Assembly: GCA_033398695.1 (NCBI GenBank)
Contig: CM065814.1
Span: 107,324,501-107,388,500, forward strand
Direction of reading: 5' to 3'
Length of the DNA stretch: 64,000 nt
Origin: Orobanche coerulescens
Taxonomy: Eukaryota; Streptophyta; Magnoliopsida; Lamiales; Orobanchaceae
Below the pieces are notes generated by a model. That model ran no database searches and was not told where the DNA came from. It was given only the letters and a program-made list of their open reading frames with translations. Below, in pieces: positions 34,205 through 46,455 of this stretch (position 1 is the first letter of the stretch; each line of letters begins with the position of its first letter). The position numbers were made by a program, and so were the translations under genes.

Positions 34205-36091
34205 TATTATTTTCAAACAAGATTTTATACTATTTTCCCATAATACAAAAAAGTAAGATTGTTCGCTAGCAAAATGAGAGCTCAAACAATCATTCTTCAG
34301 AATTACGGTGTTTTTGCGCACACAGAAAAGGGGGAGACTCCAACCACTCTTGATAATAGAGTTTTTACAAGTACTAAAAAGATATAGTATTTTCTAATTT
34401 TATATGCGATTTTCCACCTAAAAGCAAAGTGTTAGCAAACAATCCGCTACGGTCATTGTGTAGAATAACTACAAAATGTTATTTTTTTTCATAGTTTTTC
34501 AAAAATATGAAGTCATCCCTTCCCTTCACTTTAAACTTGAATTAGTAAGAATATTTAAGTCTCTAGGTTTAGTAAATTTACATTACTGACAGATAAAATA
34601 AAATCGTCCTAAACCATTATATAAAATAACTTGGCATTTTTCTCGACTTAATTTCTTGACCTTCTCTCGTCATAACAAAAGACATTGTCACGATATGTGG
34701 TGATATGATAAACAACACTGACTCGGCCAATGGAAACCTCAGAATAGGCGTGTAGATACCTTGGGAAAAACGTTATCACATCGGGAGAACATTTCGGGAA
34801 GATTAATTGTATACTGAAGTGATGAGTCAGAGCCGCCTAAAAAGATGACGTGACATAAATATTTGTGGTTCCTGAAATTTATCTCCCTAATTTCACGGAA
34901 ACCTAAAACCCAAACTTATAAGTACCCTTCATTTGTGCTACTTTCAAGATTACAGGCCCTCTTTGCTCTTACTAATACTATATGGCTCTCTTTTAAAAAG
35001 TTATCACGTAAATATGAGGGTTTGTCGGAAAACCCTTCGACTCCCTATCTAGCGTGCTTTCTGGTTTCAGTTCGTGGTTTCAATCCAAAGATAGGGATTG
35101 AGGCGGTGCAATTTTGAAGGAGGAAAACATAATATAAATGCCATCAATACAATAATCATAGGTTCATAATATGATATCAATGATGAGAAATCCAATCCGC
35201 CAAAGTAACTGAAAAATATGGAAGCAACAATCGGTCCTTAGCTTCGTGGCAAAGATAATTTCATTTGGTCTCTAAGTTGATTTCACGAGTAAAAACAAAA
35301 AATGTTGATTTCATGAGTAAAAACAAAACAGCTTGATTTCATGAGTATAAACAAAGGCATCGATTTCTTGCATTATTCTACTCTGTCAATCCTTTCATCA
35401 TGTATTGGAAAAATCTGCAGACATTATGTACTCAAAAGATCCTTTCGTCATGTACTCGACCAAAAAAAATAAAATAAAACAACACTTTTTGATCCATTAG
35501 TGTCATCGTGAGACGGTCTTCCGTCTACCAGCAACGTACTCGGGAAACATGACGTATGGGTTCGGACCAGAACCAAGACATGGTCCCCTTTCCATCTCCC
35601 GAAACTGTGAAATGGTTGTTCGAACAAGCGGTTTTATGGATTTTGATTATATTTTATATGAAATATATATCTAATTAAAAATATGAATTCAAATTTGAAT
35701 TTACATGGAGACCGACGACTTCCTAGTTCAAACCTAGGGAACTGGCGGTTCGACCATCGCACCCCAAATTCAAATTACAGAATTCAAAATCAATGGCAGT
35801 GATCGAATTATCGACTTATCAAAAGAAGGGCAAAAAGATGCCAACACCCGACCGGAATCAAACCGTAACCGCAATTCTGATTTCAGGGTTTTCCTTACTA
35901 AAGTGTTTCCCAGCAAATTATATTTTTGAGATAATTACATTAAATTAACCCGGATATTTGGAGTAATTATGAAAAAGAAGAACGAGAGAGGTTTAAAAAT
36001 TCTGAAGAGAAAAAAAAGGTACTATTGAAACTGCAAAACCTCAAAGATTTTTTTCTTGTGTGATTTTGATGTTTTTTATAATATAACAACA
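34205..36091. other. No gene recognised; one short tandem repeat
   Basis: No supported coding region. At 35272-35355 the word TTGATTTCA(C/T)GAGTA(A/T)AAACAAA is repeated three times with a unit of about 31-33 bp. The ORF at 34863 has a TATA-like CTTATAAGTA in its middle and may be LTR-derived, but no paired copy exists. Confidence 0.4.
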
Positions 36092-36535
36092 TACAAAATG
36101 ATTTGGAGTCGATTAACATGAATCAAACTTTGAAACCGTCAATGATCGTTACATAAATAACATAAAAGAAAAATAAGAGAGGGAAAAACGCAGAGAAAAA
36201 AAAAGAAGAGTGAATGTTAACAAAAAAAAAGAAAAAAAATAAAAAATCCTGAAAAATAAATTAAAAGATAACATGAAATAAAAGAAAATAGGAATAAAAA
36301 AAAAGAATCAAATTTCATCCACCATCCATATTTTTTCCCACCACATTTGTCTCTCCATCGCCATACTTTCTCCAATTTCAAGAAACCGCATATCATTTTC
36401 AATCATCTTTATCCAAGTTTTATTGGGTCTTCCTCTACCTTTCACAATATTACTTGTTCCCCAACTTTCTAGCCTCCCCACTAGGGCATCAACATATCTC
36501 CTTATCATGACCAAACCATCGTAATCGATTCTCAT
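36092..36535 (-). mobile_element. 3' fragment of an RTE-like LINE
   Basis: On the minus strand a frame from 36535 reads IRRYVDALVGRLESW, GRGRPNKTWIKMIENDM and MALERQ-like MAMERQMWW. This is the characteristic tail of plant RTE-type reverse-transcriptase proteins. It is followed by a pyrimidine-rich 3' UTR and the same 3' sequence as the copy at 13295-13612. It is 5'-truncated and carries more of the coding end than the copy in the CRPK1 intron. Confidence 0.75.
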
Positions 36536-36695
36536 TTCTCCATCATCTTGTCTTTAATAGACGCAACTCTTACCTTCTCTCTAATCACCTCATTTTTTAG
36601 CCGAATGTTTTTTTTATAATAATCTCTAAAATTTTCCCAAAAGTAAGGTCACGGATAGAAGAGGTTCCTTTGGGCGGCGAAAGCAATGTTGTTTG

Positions 36696-37205
36696 TAGGG
36701 GTGTGCAGAAAAACCGAATCCGAAAAACCGAACCGAAAATCCGATCCGAACCAGTCCGATCTGATGTCTTCGGATCGGATTTCGGATTAGAATTTTACAG
36801 ATCCAAAAATTTCGGATCGGATCGGATTTGATTTTCGGATTAATCCGATTGATCCAAAATATATAAAAAAAAGAATTTTTTTATTATTTTTAGGTAAAAC
36901 GCCAGAAAAAACTTCGGATCGATCGGATTAACCGCGGATTTTCGAATTAATCCGATCCATCCGAAATATATATATAAAAAAATGAAATTTTTATTATTTT
37001 TGGATTATGATTTTTATTAGTTTTATTAGTTTTTAAAATTTTCGGATTTTTCGGATTAAATCCGATCCGGTCCGATCTGGATTCGGATTGATCCGAATCC
37101 GATCCGAACGATCGGTTCGGATTTCGGATTGAGCAAAAGGTGATCCGAAATTTCGGATCAATCCGAATTCGGATCGGATCGGATTGATCCGAATGCACAC
37201 CCCTA
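36696..37205. mobile_element. hAT-type MITE with perfect TIR and 8-bp TSD
   Basis: A perfect 12-bp inverted repeat, TAGGGGTGTGCA, marks both ends, and GTTGTTTG is duplicated directly outside (36688-36695 and 37206-37213). The interior is dense in CGGATCGG/CCGATCCG words. No frame encodes a transposase. It lies 118 bp beyond the proteasome stop codon, so probably in or just past that gene's 3' UTR. The partial gene copy at 57828 preserves a similar site without the element. Confidence 0.93.
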
Positions 37206-37323
37206 GTTGTTTGATTCAAATTAAAAATGTTAAAAACAGATGCAGAATTCATGTAGATAATCTTCGCCTCACATACAATCTGACTTAAAATGACAAGAAA
37301 CATCCTTAATTCCTGCCTACCCA

Positions 37324-40300
37324 TCATGCAATAAAAACGTCTGTCATCTCCTGTTCCACAGATGTAGGTTCAACAGGATAGTAGTGGTAGTGAAGTTCTC
37401 CAACATCATCACCTGATAGCTTCTTCCACCCGACTGGCCCCACGTGATATACTGAAAATCCAAGCCATATGTCACCACATCAAAGGAAAATTAAAAAAAA
37501 AAAATAATAATAATAATAATAAATAAATGAATAAATAAATCACAAAGCTTTACCGCTTGCAACACCACCACTGGCTCCATCACGGAATGTTGCATGATAG
37601 ATTGCTCGTCTAGCCAGCTCCGCAGCTTCCTCAACCGACATATCAAAATGATATCTAACAAAATTTATAAGCTTCGTTGAGCAGACCATACAGTTAAACC
37701 TCAAAAAGTGAATGTTTTTTTCCGGTCCCCACTTGGGCAAAGGGCTAAAATATAACCACCCTAAATGCATCAAGTAAGATTTTTTTTGTTCCATAAAGGC
37801 CCTTCAGAAACATAGAATAACAAATATATTCCATACAAGGAATATATATATATATATAACCAAAATATAACATCTAATAAACAATGCTCATATGAAAAGT
37901 CATTTTGTCTGAAAAAATGCATCTAAAAGTTGAACGTGTTTTCCTTCCACCTAAACCAAAATGCACCACATCTTTAAGTTTTTAGTGCTTCCGGAATATT
38001 TTTTTTCATGTAGTTTCTTATGGTAACCTTTTTTATTGAAGGGCCTCTTTTGATGACAAATAAAGAAGTAAAAGTTACTATATACAAAAACTTTTCAAGT
38101 GGTAATTATTCATTTATCTATATAAAGAATAATATAATATTTATCAACAAATCAATAATCTCGCTAAGAGATTATTTTTTTTAGTCCTCAGGATATGCAT
38201 TTTTCGTGTTAAAATTGGGTTGTTCTCGACCCAAAATTATGCCAGTAAGGAATGAAAAAGCAAGAGCTAAATAGTAATCATTACGACTATTGGGAACCTC
38301 ATCTCCAGGGGGTCGAAAAAATTGTCCAGAATCATACAGGCAACAGGCAAGGAGTTGGCATGTTCAGTCGATATATGGAAACACAATACAGACCATTTAG
38401 TCCCTATTTCTTATGTTAATGCAGTAATATGGTCTTCCAAATTAATTTCCAGCAGCTGGGACATGTTATTTTCTTGGAATATGCTTAGGTGAGACCACCA
38501 AATTGGTGTCACAGTGTGAGACCAATTGTGAAATAAGAAAATAGTTCTCTTTTGTTTCTAGGGGAAGTTTTTTCAGTTTTAGGGTTTCTAGGTTATTAGG
38601 TTTTTTAGTTTTTTAGTTATCCATCTATTTTCAATTTTAGGTTTCATTTTCTAGTATTTTATTTATTTTAGTTTCTTATTTTCCTTTTTTTTATTGTACC
38701 TTTACGGGACCAGTCTCACAATTCTAGTAGGTGTCACAGGAGAATTTAAGGCAGAGCGACAGAATGAAATTTAAAAGAGAATGAAAAATGAAAGCTGGAG
38801 TGTGACATGAAGCACATACCCGCTGTCCAAAACACCATAAGCATATGGTGAACCAGAGCCAACTGAGAATCTGGTGCCTTTAAGTCGTCCACCTTCACTG
38901 TCCACATAATAGAGACCAGGGCCCTAACACCAAAGCACACAAGTACAAGAGTAAATTTTTAAAAGCGGCAACAGCATGTTAATTTGCTAAATATCACCCC
39001 CTATACCTGTTCATCCCAGCCAGCAATCATAGTTCCAACAGACAAACCCATTCCTCGGTAAGAATACAGAATGTTCGCCAACAACTTTGAAGCTCCAGCA
39101 ATAGAAATTCTTCTCTTATTTGCCAATTCATGTAAACGGCACTGAAATATGCACAACACTAATTCAGTCACAATTTTAATTAGGATATACTATCTCAAAA
39201 CAAGAGTAGCATCCTATCAAAGGAAACTCAGAAAGCTACACAGACTTGTGAATGTAAGTTTCTTACAAATGATATAAACATACACAGTAAGAAGCTTTTC
39301 AAATTCAGTAAAACCTCGATAAATGAATATGATCGGGACCGGAGAAAAATATTCGTTTAGCGAAATTATTCATTTATCGAAAGAAAATTTGAACATGTTA
39401 TAAAGAGTTGGGACCGAAGAAAATTATTCATTTGGCGAGGTTATTCGTTTATCGAACATTCATTTATCGAGGTTTAACTGTAAAACCAAATACGGAATCC
39501 ATCCTAACTTGGGTCTTCATTATGTTATTTTAGCCCATTAGTAAAAAATGAAGATAAGTATTATCCATATGTTTCAAATCAACAAAGGAAGAACATTTGC
39601 CGCCTTTGGAAAACTCTAGATTACAAGGACGGGATTAAATGCTTGCAGAAGTCCAACCATCAAACACAGAAATAAAAATAACGAAAAATAAAAAGGCCAT
39701 GGTACATCTGTATAGCATTACGGCCCGGCCCTGACAGTCGAAGGCCCATGGTGAAAAAATAAATAAAATGGCCAATACATAAACATAAAAATAAGAATTT
39801 TATACAAACACTTCTTTCCACCGTCAAAATTGTTGAAAATGTTCGAAACCTACAACCATACAAGAAGAAAAAAGTATCAAATAATTATTGGAAAAACTAG
39901 GCTCTTTAAATATAATCAGTGTTTTTAATTGCGTTGAGTAGGTCTGTAGCGTTTTTGTACAGAATTGCGTAGCGCAAAATAGCGTAGGTAATTCGAACAT
40001 GACATTTTTAAGTGAAAAAATAAAATAATTATTCTTATGTAAGATCAATAGGTAAATAATCCAAGTAAAATAACCATAGGTAAATAATCCAAGTAAAATA
40101 GCCATAAAATATTCCGATAAACAAAACAACTTAGAACAATTATAATAATCCAAAATAACAAACTTAAATAAGCCACAATATGAAAATAAACCCTCTTTTT
40201 TTTCCAAGTTTTTTTTTTTTCCTGAAGTCGGCTGTGCTGCGGAACTCTCTTTTTTTGGATGCGGAAGTTTTCTTTTTGCTGCTGAAGTTTTTTTTTTTTT

Positions 40301-41445
40301 GCTGCGTAAGTTTTTTTTTTTTTTTTTTGCTGCGGAAGTCCTAAACCCTAATAGTTATAAATTTTTAATAACCTAATAGCGCAGCTTTCTGATAAAACCC
40401 GTCTGTGCTGCGGAACTCTACAAGCGCAGATTTCAAATTAGGGTTTTCTGATAACACCCAAATAGCGCAGGTATAGCGCGCGCAAAACAGGTGTTGACAC
40501 TACTGGCCGTGCGCTATGTCGCGTTTTCTGGAAATTTAGCGCAAAAGCGCGCGACATAGCGAGCTATTACACGCAATTAAAATCACTGAATATAATGCAT
40601 TATACATTTGGGAAGGCCCAGATTTTGGGGTCTATGTCCGTCGCCAACCTGGACACCCCTTAGGGGCGGCCTTGCATTACGGGTATGGCTAAAACAGCAC
40701 AATTGACGGACCTTCGCACTGAAGATGTCGAAATAACAACTTATGTGAAGATGACGTGCGAATTTGAATACCTTAATTCCCAAATTTCTGTGCCAGAACT
40801 GGCAGTCAGCAGCTCCTCCAGCCATCGTACCCAGCATGTATGGATTGATTTCAATGATTTTCTTGACAGATTGTGATGCTGTTATAGAAAGAAACAAAAT
40901 AATATATAGCCTTGGCAAATGAATTATTGCTTTCCCAGTACTATATCATTCTCAATTCATGCTTCTCAGATAAAATATACATTTCATTCTCTAAATTAAG
41001 ATTATATTTCGTGTTTCACCGGTTTGTCTACTCCCTAAATCTCAGCATCACATTCACAAAAAAGAAATTCGTCTAGTTAAAAATGTCTAAAGCCTCACAA
41101 ATATATCCTCCCATGCTAGCACGGGAATCCGCTGCCACCATGACACCTTCTTTAAATATAAATGCCAAAGTGGTTGTTCCCTTCGCAGGCTTCACCATCT
41201 GTACTGCAGCTTTCTGAAACTCATCAAACTAAAAATAAAAGAAAATGATATTTAGTCACCGTGGTTTCATAGAGTTATATATTAATGGAAAAAGAAAACA
41301 ATCAAAAAAAAATAAAAATCACACTCACAGCAACAGTAGTTGGCAGCTTGAAAGATGGTATAGCCGAAATCTCATCATCCAAATCATCTATGTTTCCCTT
41401 CATCGATGCCGAGCGATCAAGCCCACTAAAATCAATTTTCGTCAT
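37324..41445 (-). CDS. PBE1: 20S proteasome subunit beta type-5 (chymotrypsin-like)
   Basis: Seven coding exons, all GT/AG, join in frame: 41445-41329, 41228-41099, 40878-40772, 39141-39007, 38923-38820, 37654-37554 and 37451-37324 (822 nt, 273 aa, the usual plant length). The start [10 protein letters not shown] leads into a propeptide. Autocleavage is expected before Thr57 in [10 protein letters not shown], leaving Thr1 of the mature N-terminal hydrolase. Asp17 (residue 73, [10 protein letters not shown]) and Lys33 (residue 89, [11 protein letters not shown]) complete the catalytic set. The [28 protein letters not shown] and [21 protein letters not shown] blocks are all intact. This subunit provides the chymotrypsin-like activity of the 26S proteasome in nucleus and cytosol. 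The large fourth coding intron boundary region (39142-40771) holds two transposons. A partial, broken copy is at 57828-58400. Confidence 0.96.
39306..39480. mobile_element. Small MITE in a proteasome-gene intron
   Basis: The ends CAGTAAAACCTCGATAAATG and (reversed) CAGTTAAACCTCGATAAATG are near-perfect inverted repeats. Inside, ATTCGTTTA/ATCGA words recur, and GGGACCG-AGAAAA occurs twice. Superfamily not determined. Confidence 0.75.
39917..40588. mobile_element. hAT-type non-autonomous element in a proteasome-gene intron
   Basis: The left end CAGTGTTTTTAATTGCGT and the right end (reversed) CAGTGATTTTAATTGCGT are inverted repeats, with AATATAAT duplicated outside both (39909-39916 and 40589-40596). 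The interior has GCGCTA/TAGCGC words on both sides and T-rich tracts separated by GCTGCGGAAG repeats (40200-40345). No transposase. It lies between exons 3 and 4. Confidence 0.9.
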
Positions 41446-41451
41446 CTTGTC

Positions 41452-41960
41452 CTATAAAGAGAGAATATAGCCAGCACACCCGAGCTTAATAATTAGTAAA
41501 TAACTTTTTTTCTCATCATAAATATGTTTCCTGCTCATATGGAAAACAACTAAAAAAACCCAAATTAAAACATTTTTTTAGAAGAAAACAGAAATTAACG
41601 CTTCGGAAAACATCTTGGTTGCAAAACTCCTCCAAAATGGCACTTCAAAACAAACGGAAAAATAACCACAACACAGAAGGGCGGATGTACACTAGAGTTG
41701 GGTCGGGCTACGCCCGCCCAGGGTGGAAGTTTTCGAAAATCTTCTATTACCTGTTGCGTTCTGTCACGTGCAAGCAGAGATCCACGAAGAGATGGAGGAA
41801 GAGGAGGTTGATCGGGATCGGAGATCAGGTGACTGAGTAGAAACAAAAAGCCCAGTGCAGGCGACTAATATCACAACGATTACTTTAGGTTTAGTATTTT
41901 GAGCTACACACCGCAGAGTTGGGAGAAAAAAAAAAAAAAAAAGAAGAAGAAGAAGAAGAA
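41452..41960 (-). promoter_or_regulatory. 5'-UTR intron and promoter region of the proteasome gene
   Basis: Six bases upstream of the ATG is an acceptor (TTTATAG ending 41452). A donor follows CGCAACAG at 41750, giving a 299-bp leader intron and a pyrimidine-rich first exon from 41751 up to about 41840. A TGGGC core at 41854-41850 (minus) resembles the proteasome-related cis-element bound by NAC53/NAC78-type factors. One copy alone is weak evidence. A (GAA)n tract at 41941-41960 lies further upstream. Confidence 0.45.
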
Positions 41961-43082
41961 GAGAGTAAAGAATATTGTCCGGATTTAATAAAACATTTGA
42001 AAACAATATCTAACATTGGAAAATAATTACATTATCAAGCATTCAAGAAACGAGTCATTCAGACTATGACGCCCTACTGTATATGATGGTATTATATATT
42101 TAAATCATATTTGCTCAAAGACAAATTTTCATCATTTTGATCATGGATCCGTCATTTATTTTCGCCATTTTATATTCGGACGTATTTTATCAGATATATA
42201 TAAGTTTGTCAGAAGATACATTTTGTAGCATGATACGTATTTAAAATAGTTTATTGACATGTAATCTTTTAAGATGTATTTTTACGTAATATTTTTGTCT
42301 ATTTATTTTGGTATTGACTCTATCATTTTAATTAGAACTAACTAATATTAATACATCGCTAAGTTATAACTATTTCTTATGATAGACAATGATGCACGTA
42401 CGATGCACATGTCTTTGTATAAGTTTTCATAGATTTAAAATACGTACGATGCACGGCTATATAGAAGTTTTCATAGCGTAATATTCGCATTTATTTTCGT
42501 CATTTTATATTTAAGTTTTCATGGTGTCACACATTCATGTCTTTATACGTACTTAGAATACTTTATTGAGTTGCACATGTACTGTATATAAGTTTTTATA
42601 TCGTAATCTTCTTAACTTATTTTCGTCATTATATATCTAAGCTGTGATGGTATCACATTTCTAAGCATGACACACATTTAAAATAGTTTATTGACATTAA
42701 AAGAGTATATGTGAAGAGATTTTTTTCAAGATGTTACATTGAAAAGAGTCTATTCACATGTAATTTTTTAATATGTATAAGTTACATAAATTATTTTAAA
42801 TATGAAGCGATGACATTAATGTTGGAGACCTTTTATATTCATCCACGTGCAATGCATACAGGTTTGGACCGCCTCAGGACCCATGCGATGAACTCAGGTT
42901 GGATCTAATTATTTTTTCGTAATGTTTGGGACTAATTTTCGGTTCATGTTTGAAACTCTCATTTTTTTGTGAAAGACGGACTTCGTTGCTCAAATAAATT
43001 ACATTATTAAAAGCGAACTATAAAACAAATTTCCTTTTTAACAAAACTATAAAAACATAAAACATTAAAGTGATTAGTATAT
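41961..43082. other. No gene; degenerate repeat-rich DNA
   Basis: Between 42380 and 42690 the words AAGTTTTCATAG, TTTTCGTCATT-TATAT, CGTACGATGCAC and AAAATA(C/G)TTTATTGA recur at irregular spacing, so this is an old degenerate repeat. The block at 42711-42800 is similar to 43325-43415. Confidence 0.45.
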
Positions 43083-43320
43083 TCAAGAGTATAAATTATA
43101 ATTCGTATAATAAATTATAATTCGTATAGTAAAATATTGCATGTTTAATTTGTAACGTACTATTAATATGAATGCCAGGTATTCATCTATATTGACACCG
43201 GTGGCCGTGGCGTTGTTCTTGTTGTTGTTGTTCTTCTTGTTGTCTTTGTCGTTGTTGTTCATTGGCATTTTGCATGTTTTGTTCTTGATACAATTTTCGT
43301 GACTTGTCAATCTCTTTCTT
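43083..43320 (-). repeat. Divergent copy of the Gln/Asn-rich repeat segment
   Basis: This is a third, more diverged copy of the segment found at 43915-44140 and 49905-50120. All share TTGCATGTTTAATTTGTAACG, a (TTG)n tract and TGCATGTTTTGTTCTTGA. On the minus strand the tract reads as Gln- or Asn-rich peptide. I suspect a remnant of a plant CACTA-type transposase C-terminal exon (EALKKEIEKSQ-like wording near 44110) but cannot confirm it. Confidence 0.45.
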
Positions 43321-43500
43321 TAATGTGAAGAGGTTTTTTTGCAAAATGTTATATTTAAATGAGGCTTTTCATATGTAATCTTTTAATGTGAGTAACTTAC
43401 ATAAATTATTTTTGATTAATGCATTATTACAACATTTTTCCATAAACTATAATATCGAATTTGGAGCATTCATTAGTAACTGATTCTAAGTATTTACAGT

Positions 43501-44609
43501 ATGACGACATGAATCACATGATCTCAAACTCAAATGAATAATGCTTACCTCGTGATATGTGGATAACATTTGAAATACAATTTTCTTCTCCTTTATATAC
43601 TTCTTCGATTTAGAAGATTCTCATTGTTATGATGATAGTGTGAAGATATTTTTATTATATACTACCATTTGCAATATGTAATATCGACATAATTTACACA
43701 GTCATATCAAATATCAAAGTCACACAATATTCCAAGACGTTTAATTAAAAAAGTGACATTAACACAACGCAAGACAAAAAACTGCATTAAGAGCAAAAAT
43801 ATTAAAATGCACCAACAAAGTGTAGTAATAATTATTGACTAAAAATTGAATGCTCGTCACATCATTTTCAATAAACTTACTTGCTAACGAATCAATAGTA
43901 TTAGCCCGTTTATCGGTATTACATGAAGTAAAATATTGCATGTTTAATTTGTAACGTATTATTAATACGAAAGCTAAGTATTCATCCCACCGCTGGCCAC
44001 GGCGTTGATCTTGTTGTTGTTGTTGTTGTTTTTGTTGTTGTTGTCTTTGTCGTTGTTGTTCATTGGCCTTTTGCATGTTTTGTTCTTGACATAATTTTTG
44101 TGACTTCTCGATCTCTTTCTTTAATGCTTCTTGATGCGCTACAAAAAAATAGATATAGTTGATCGTTAGTAACTTAAATACAGTTAATCAATATATTGCA
44201 TTTTCGATCAAAGTAAAAATATCCGTGCATGTTCCACTTAATTGATAAGACAACGATGTGTAGGATCTCTTAAACCATTAGAAAATATGATGTTACTACC
44301 AAATCTCCTAAGCCACCATCTTTATGTCCTACATTGTTACACACAAAAAACACACGTGAAATTTACATAAAATAATATAAATCAATATGCTAAATAAGTA
44401 AGACGATATGATGCTTACTTTACCACCATAATAAGTTGTAGCCCAATGTGCACGCGGTGTGGAGGAAGTTGTGGTTTGTTGTGTGTGATTTTTGACACAT
44501 TATATAGTTGATAAAAGATTTGTAACTCATGGACGGGAAGGTAAAAAGACTAACCACTAATTGGTGTGTTTAATTTATGCATTCATGGCATTTTTGGTTT
44601 GTATTCTTT
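43501..44609. repeat. Left copy of a 1.25-kb tandem duplication (segment Y1)
   Basis: This segment is repeated almost base for base at 49466-50558, differing mainly by small indels. Both start ATGACGACAT and end GGTTTGTATTCTTT. At its right end it is broken by the gypsy fragment that begins at 44610. Confidence 0.9.
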
Positions 44610-46440
44610 ATCCTACTCATGATTTGGAATTAGCAGCGGTAGTTCATGCCTTGAAGATTTGGAGGCATTACCTATATGGAGGTAAGTGTGAAATCTATAC
44701 AGACCACAAAAGTCTGAAATATATTTTCACACAGAAGGAATTGAATATGAGGCAGCGCAGATGGCTTGAGTTGGTCAAAGACTACGATTGTACAATTCAT
44801 TACCACCCCGGTAAAGCAAACGTAGTTGCTGATGCACTAAGCCGTAAGGCAAGAGGAGACCTAACTTGTTTGTTGACCAAGGAGGGAAGCTTGGTCAAGG
44901 AATTTGCAAGGATGAACCTTGAGATGGCTACACCATCGAGTCCAGTTGAGTCATTATTGGCTAGTTTGGTGGTACAACCAACCTTGAGAGAACAAATCAA
45001 AGAAGGTCAAGGACAGGACGACTTCTTGGTCAAGATGAAAGAACGTACTCTTTCAGGTGAGAATAAAGGCTTTAGCGTGTCCGATGATGGCACGATGTAT
45101 TATGAAGGGAGGATTTGTGTGCCCAATATTGTTAAGTTGAGAGAAGCTATATTGAAGGAGGCACATAGTACTCCATATACAGCACACCCGGGGAGTACAA
45201 AGATGTATCAAGATCTTAAGGGGACATTTTGGTGGGAAGGTTTGAAGAGAGATGTGGCAGACTTTGTCAGAAAGTGTATTGTTTGTCAGCAAGTGAAGGC
45301 AGAACACCAACGCCCCTTTGGATTACTTAAGTCACTTCATATCCCAGAATGGAAATGGGAACACATTACGATGGACTTTGTGGTAGGTTTGCCTCGAACG
45401 GAAAGAGGAAATCACGCTATTTAGGTTGTTGTCGACCGACTCACAAAGTCAGCTCATTTTCTCCTAGTTAAGATGAACTTTCGAATGGATCAGTATGCTC
45501 AACTGTATATCAGGGAGATTATTAAGTTGCATGGAGTGCGCCTCTATAGTATCCGATAGGGATACTCGCTTTACATCGCGTTTTTGGGAGAGTTTGCAAG
45601 AAGCTTTGGGAACGCAGTTGAATTTTAAGTACGGCTTATCATCCACAAACCGATGGTCACCCGAGAGGACCATCCAGATCCTTGAGGATATGTTGCGAGC
45701 ATGTGTGCTAGATATGGGAAATAATTGGGAACGATCTGTTGCCTTTGGTAGAATTTGCTTACAACAACAGCTACTGACGATTTACTCAGATGGCACCGTA
45801 TGAAGCCCTATATGGTAGGAAGTGTCGATTACCACCGTATTGGGATGAGGTAGGAGAAAGGAGGATTTTGGGTCCCGAGATGATCGAGCAAACAGTTGGC
45901 ATGGTGGATAAGATTCGTGAGAGGATCAAGATAGCCCAGACCGCCGAAGTCTTACGCCGACAAGCGTAGGAAAGATTTCGAATTCGTGTTGGCGACAAAG
46001 TATTCTGAAGGTATCTCCTACTAAGGGAATTGTTCGTTTTGGTCCGAGGAGCAAGTTGAGACCAAGGTATATGGACTGCTCGAAATCCTCGAGCGGATTG
46101 GAAAGTTAGCTTACCGTTTGGCTTTACCCCGAACTTTCGGTTGTGCCAGTACAACGCCTTCCACGTATCATTGTTGAGGAAGTATGTGCACGATCTCACC
46201 CACGTCATCAACTATACCTCCGTAGAGATGAACAAAGACCTTACCTATGAAGAACAAACTTAATCGATTCTCGATCGATCACCCCAGAATTGAGGAATAA
46301 AAAGAAGGTGTTCGTCAAGATCCAATGGCGTAACCACACCCAGCATGAAGCCACTTGGGAGCGCGAAGAGGAACTTCAAGCTCGTTATCCGAATTTCTTC
46401 AATCAAGGTATATCATTTATTTTCGAGGACGAAAATTTTT
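44610..46440 (+). pseudogene. Ty3/gypsy chromovirus pol fragment (RNase H, integrase, chromodomain)
   Basis: The frame opens mid-protein with [17 protein letters not shown] and the RNase H block ([33 protein letters not shown]). The integrase zinc finger ([20 protein letters not shown]) and the core start (MDFVVGLP) follow. After a TAG at 45422 and frameshifts come VVVDRLTKSAHF, SDRDTRFTSRFW and MAPYEALYGRKCR. Near 46270-46410 a chromodomain-like block reads VKIQWRNHTQHEATWE. The gag, protease and RT halves and the 5' LTR are missing. The chromodomain and long LTR point to the Tekay/Del group. Confidence 0.88.
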
Positions 46441-46455
46441 CTAAGAGGGGTAGGA

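Noticed and set aside
40583..40918. Independent 111-codon gene on minus
   Set aside because: It is proteasome exon 3 (40878-40772) read through its splice sites into the intron.
41595..41846. Minus-strand ORF upstream of the proteasome gene as an N-terminal extension
   Set aside because: It crosses the leader exon and intron of the proteasome gene; the conserved start MTKIDF at 41445 follows a good splice acceptor.
43759..44076. Poly-Gln protein on the minus strand
   Set aside because: Produced by a (TTG)n tract; length and frame differ among the three copies, so no conserved coding is shown.
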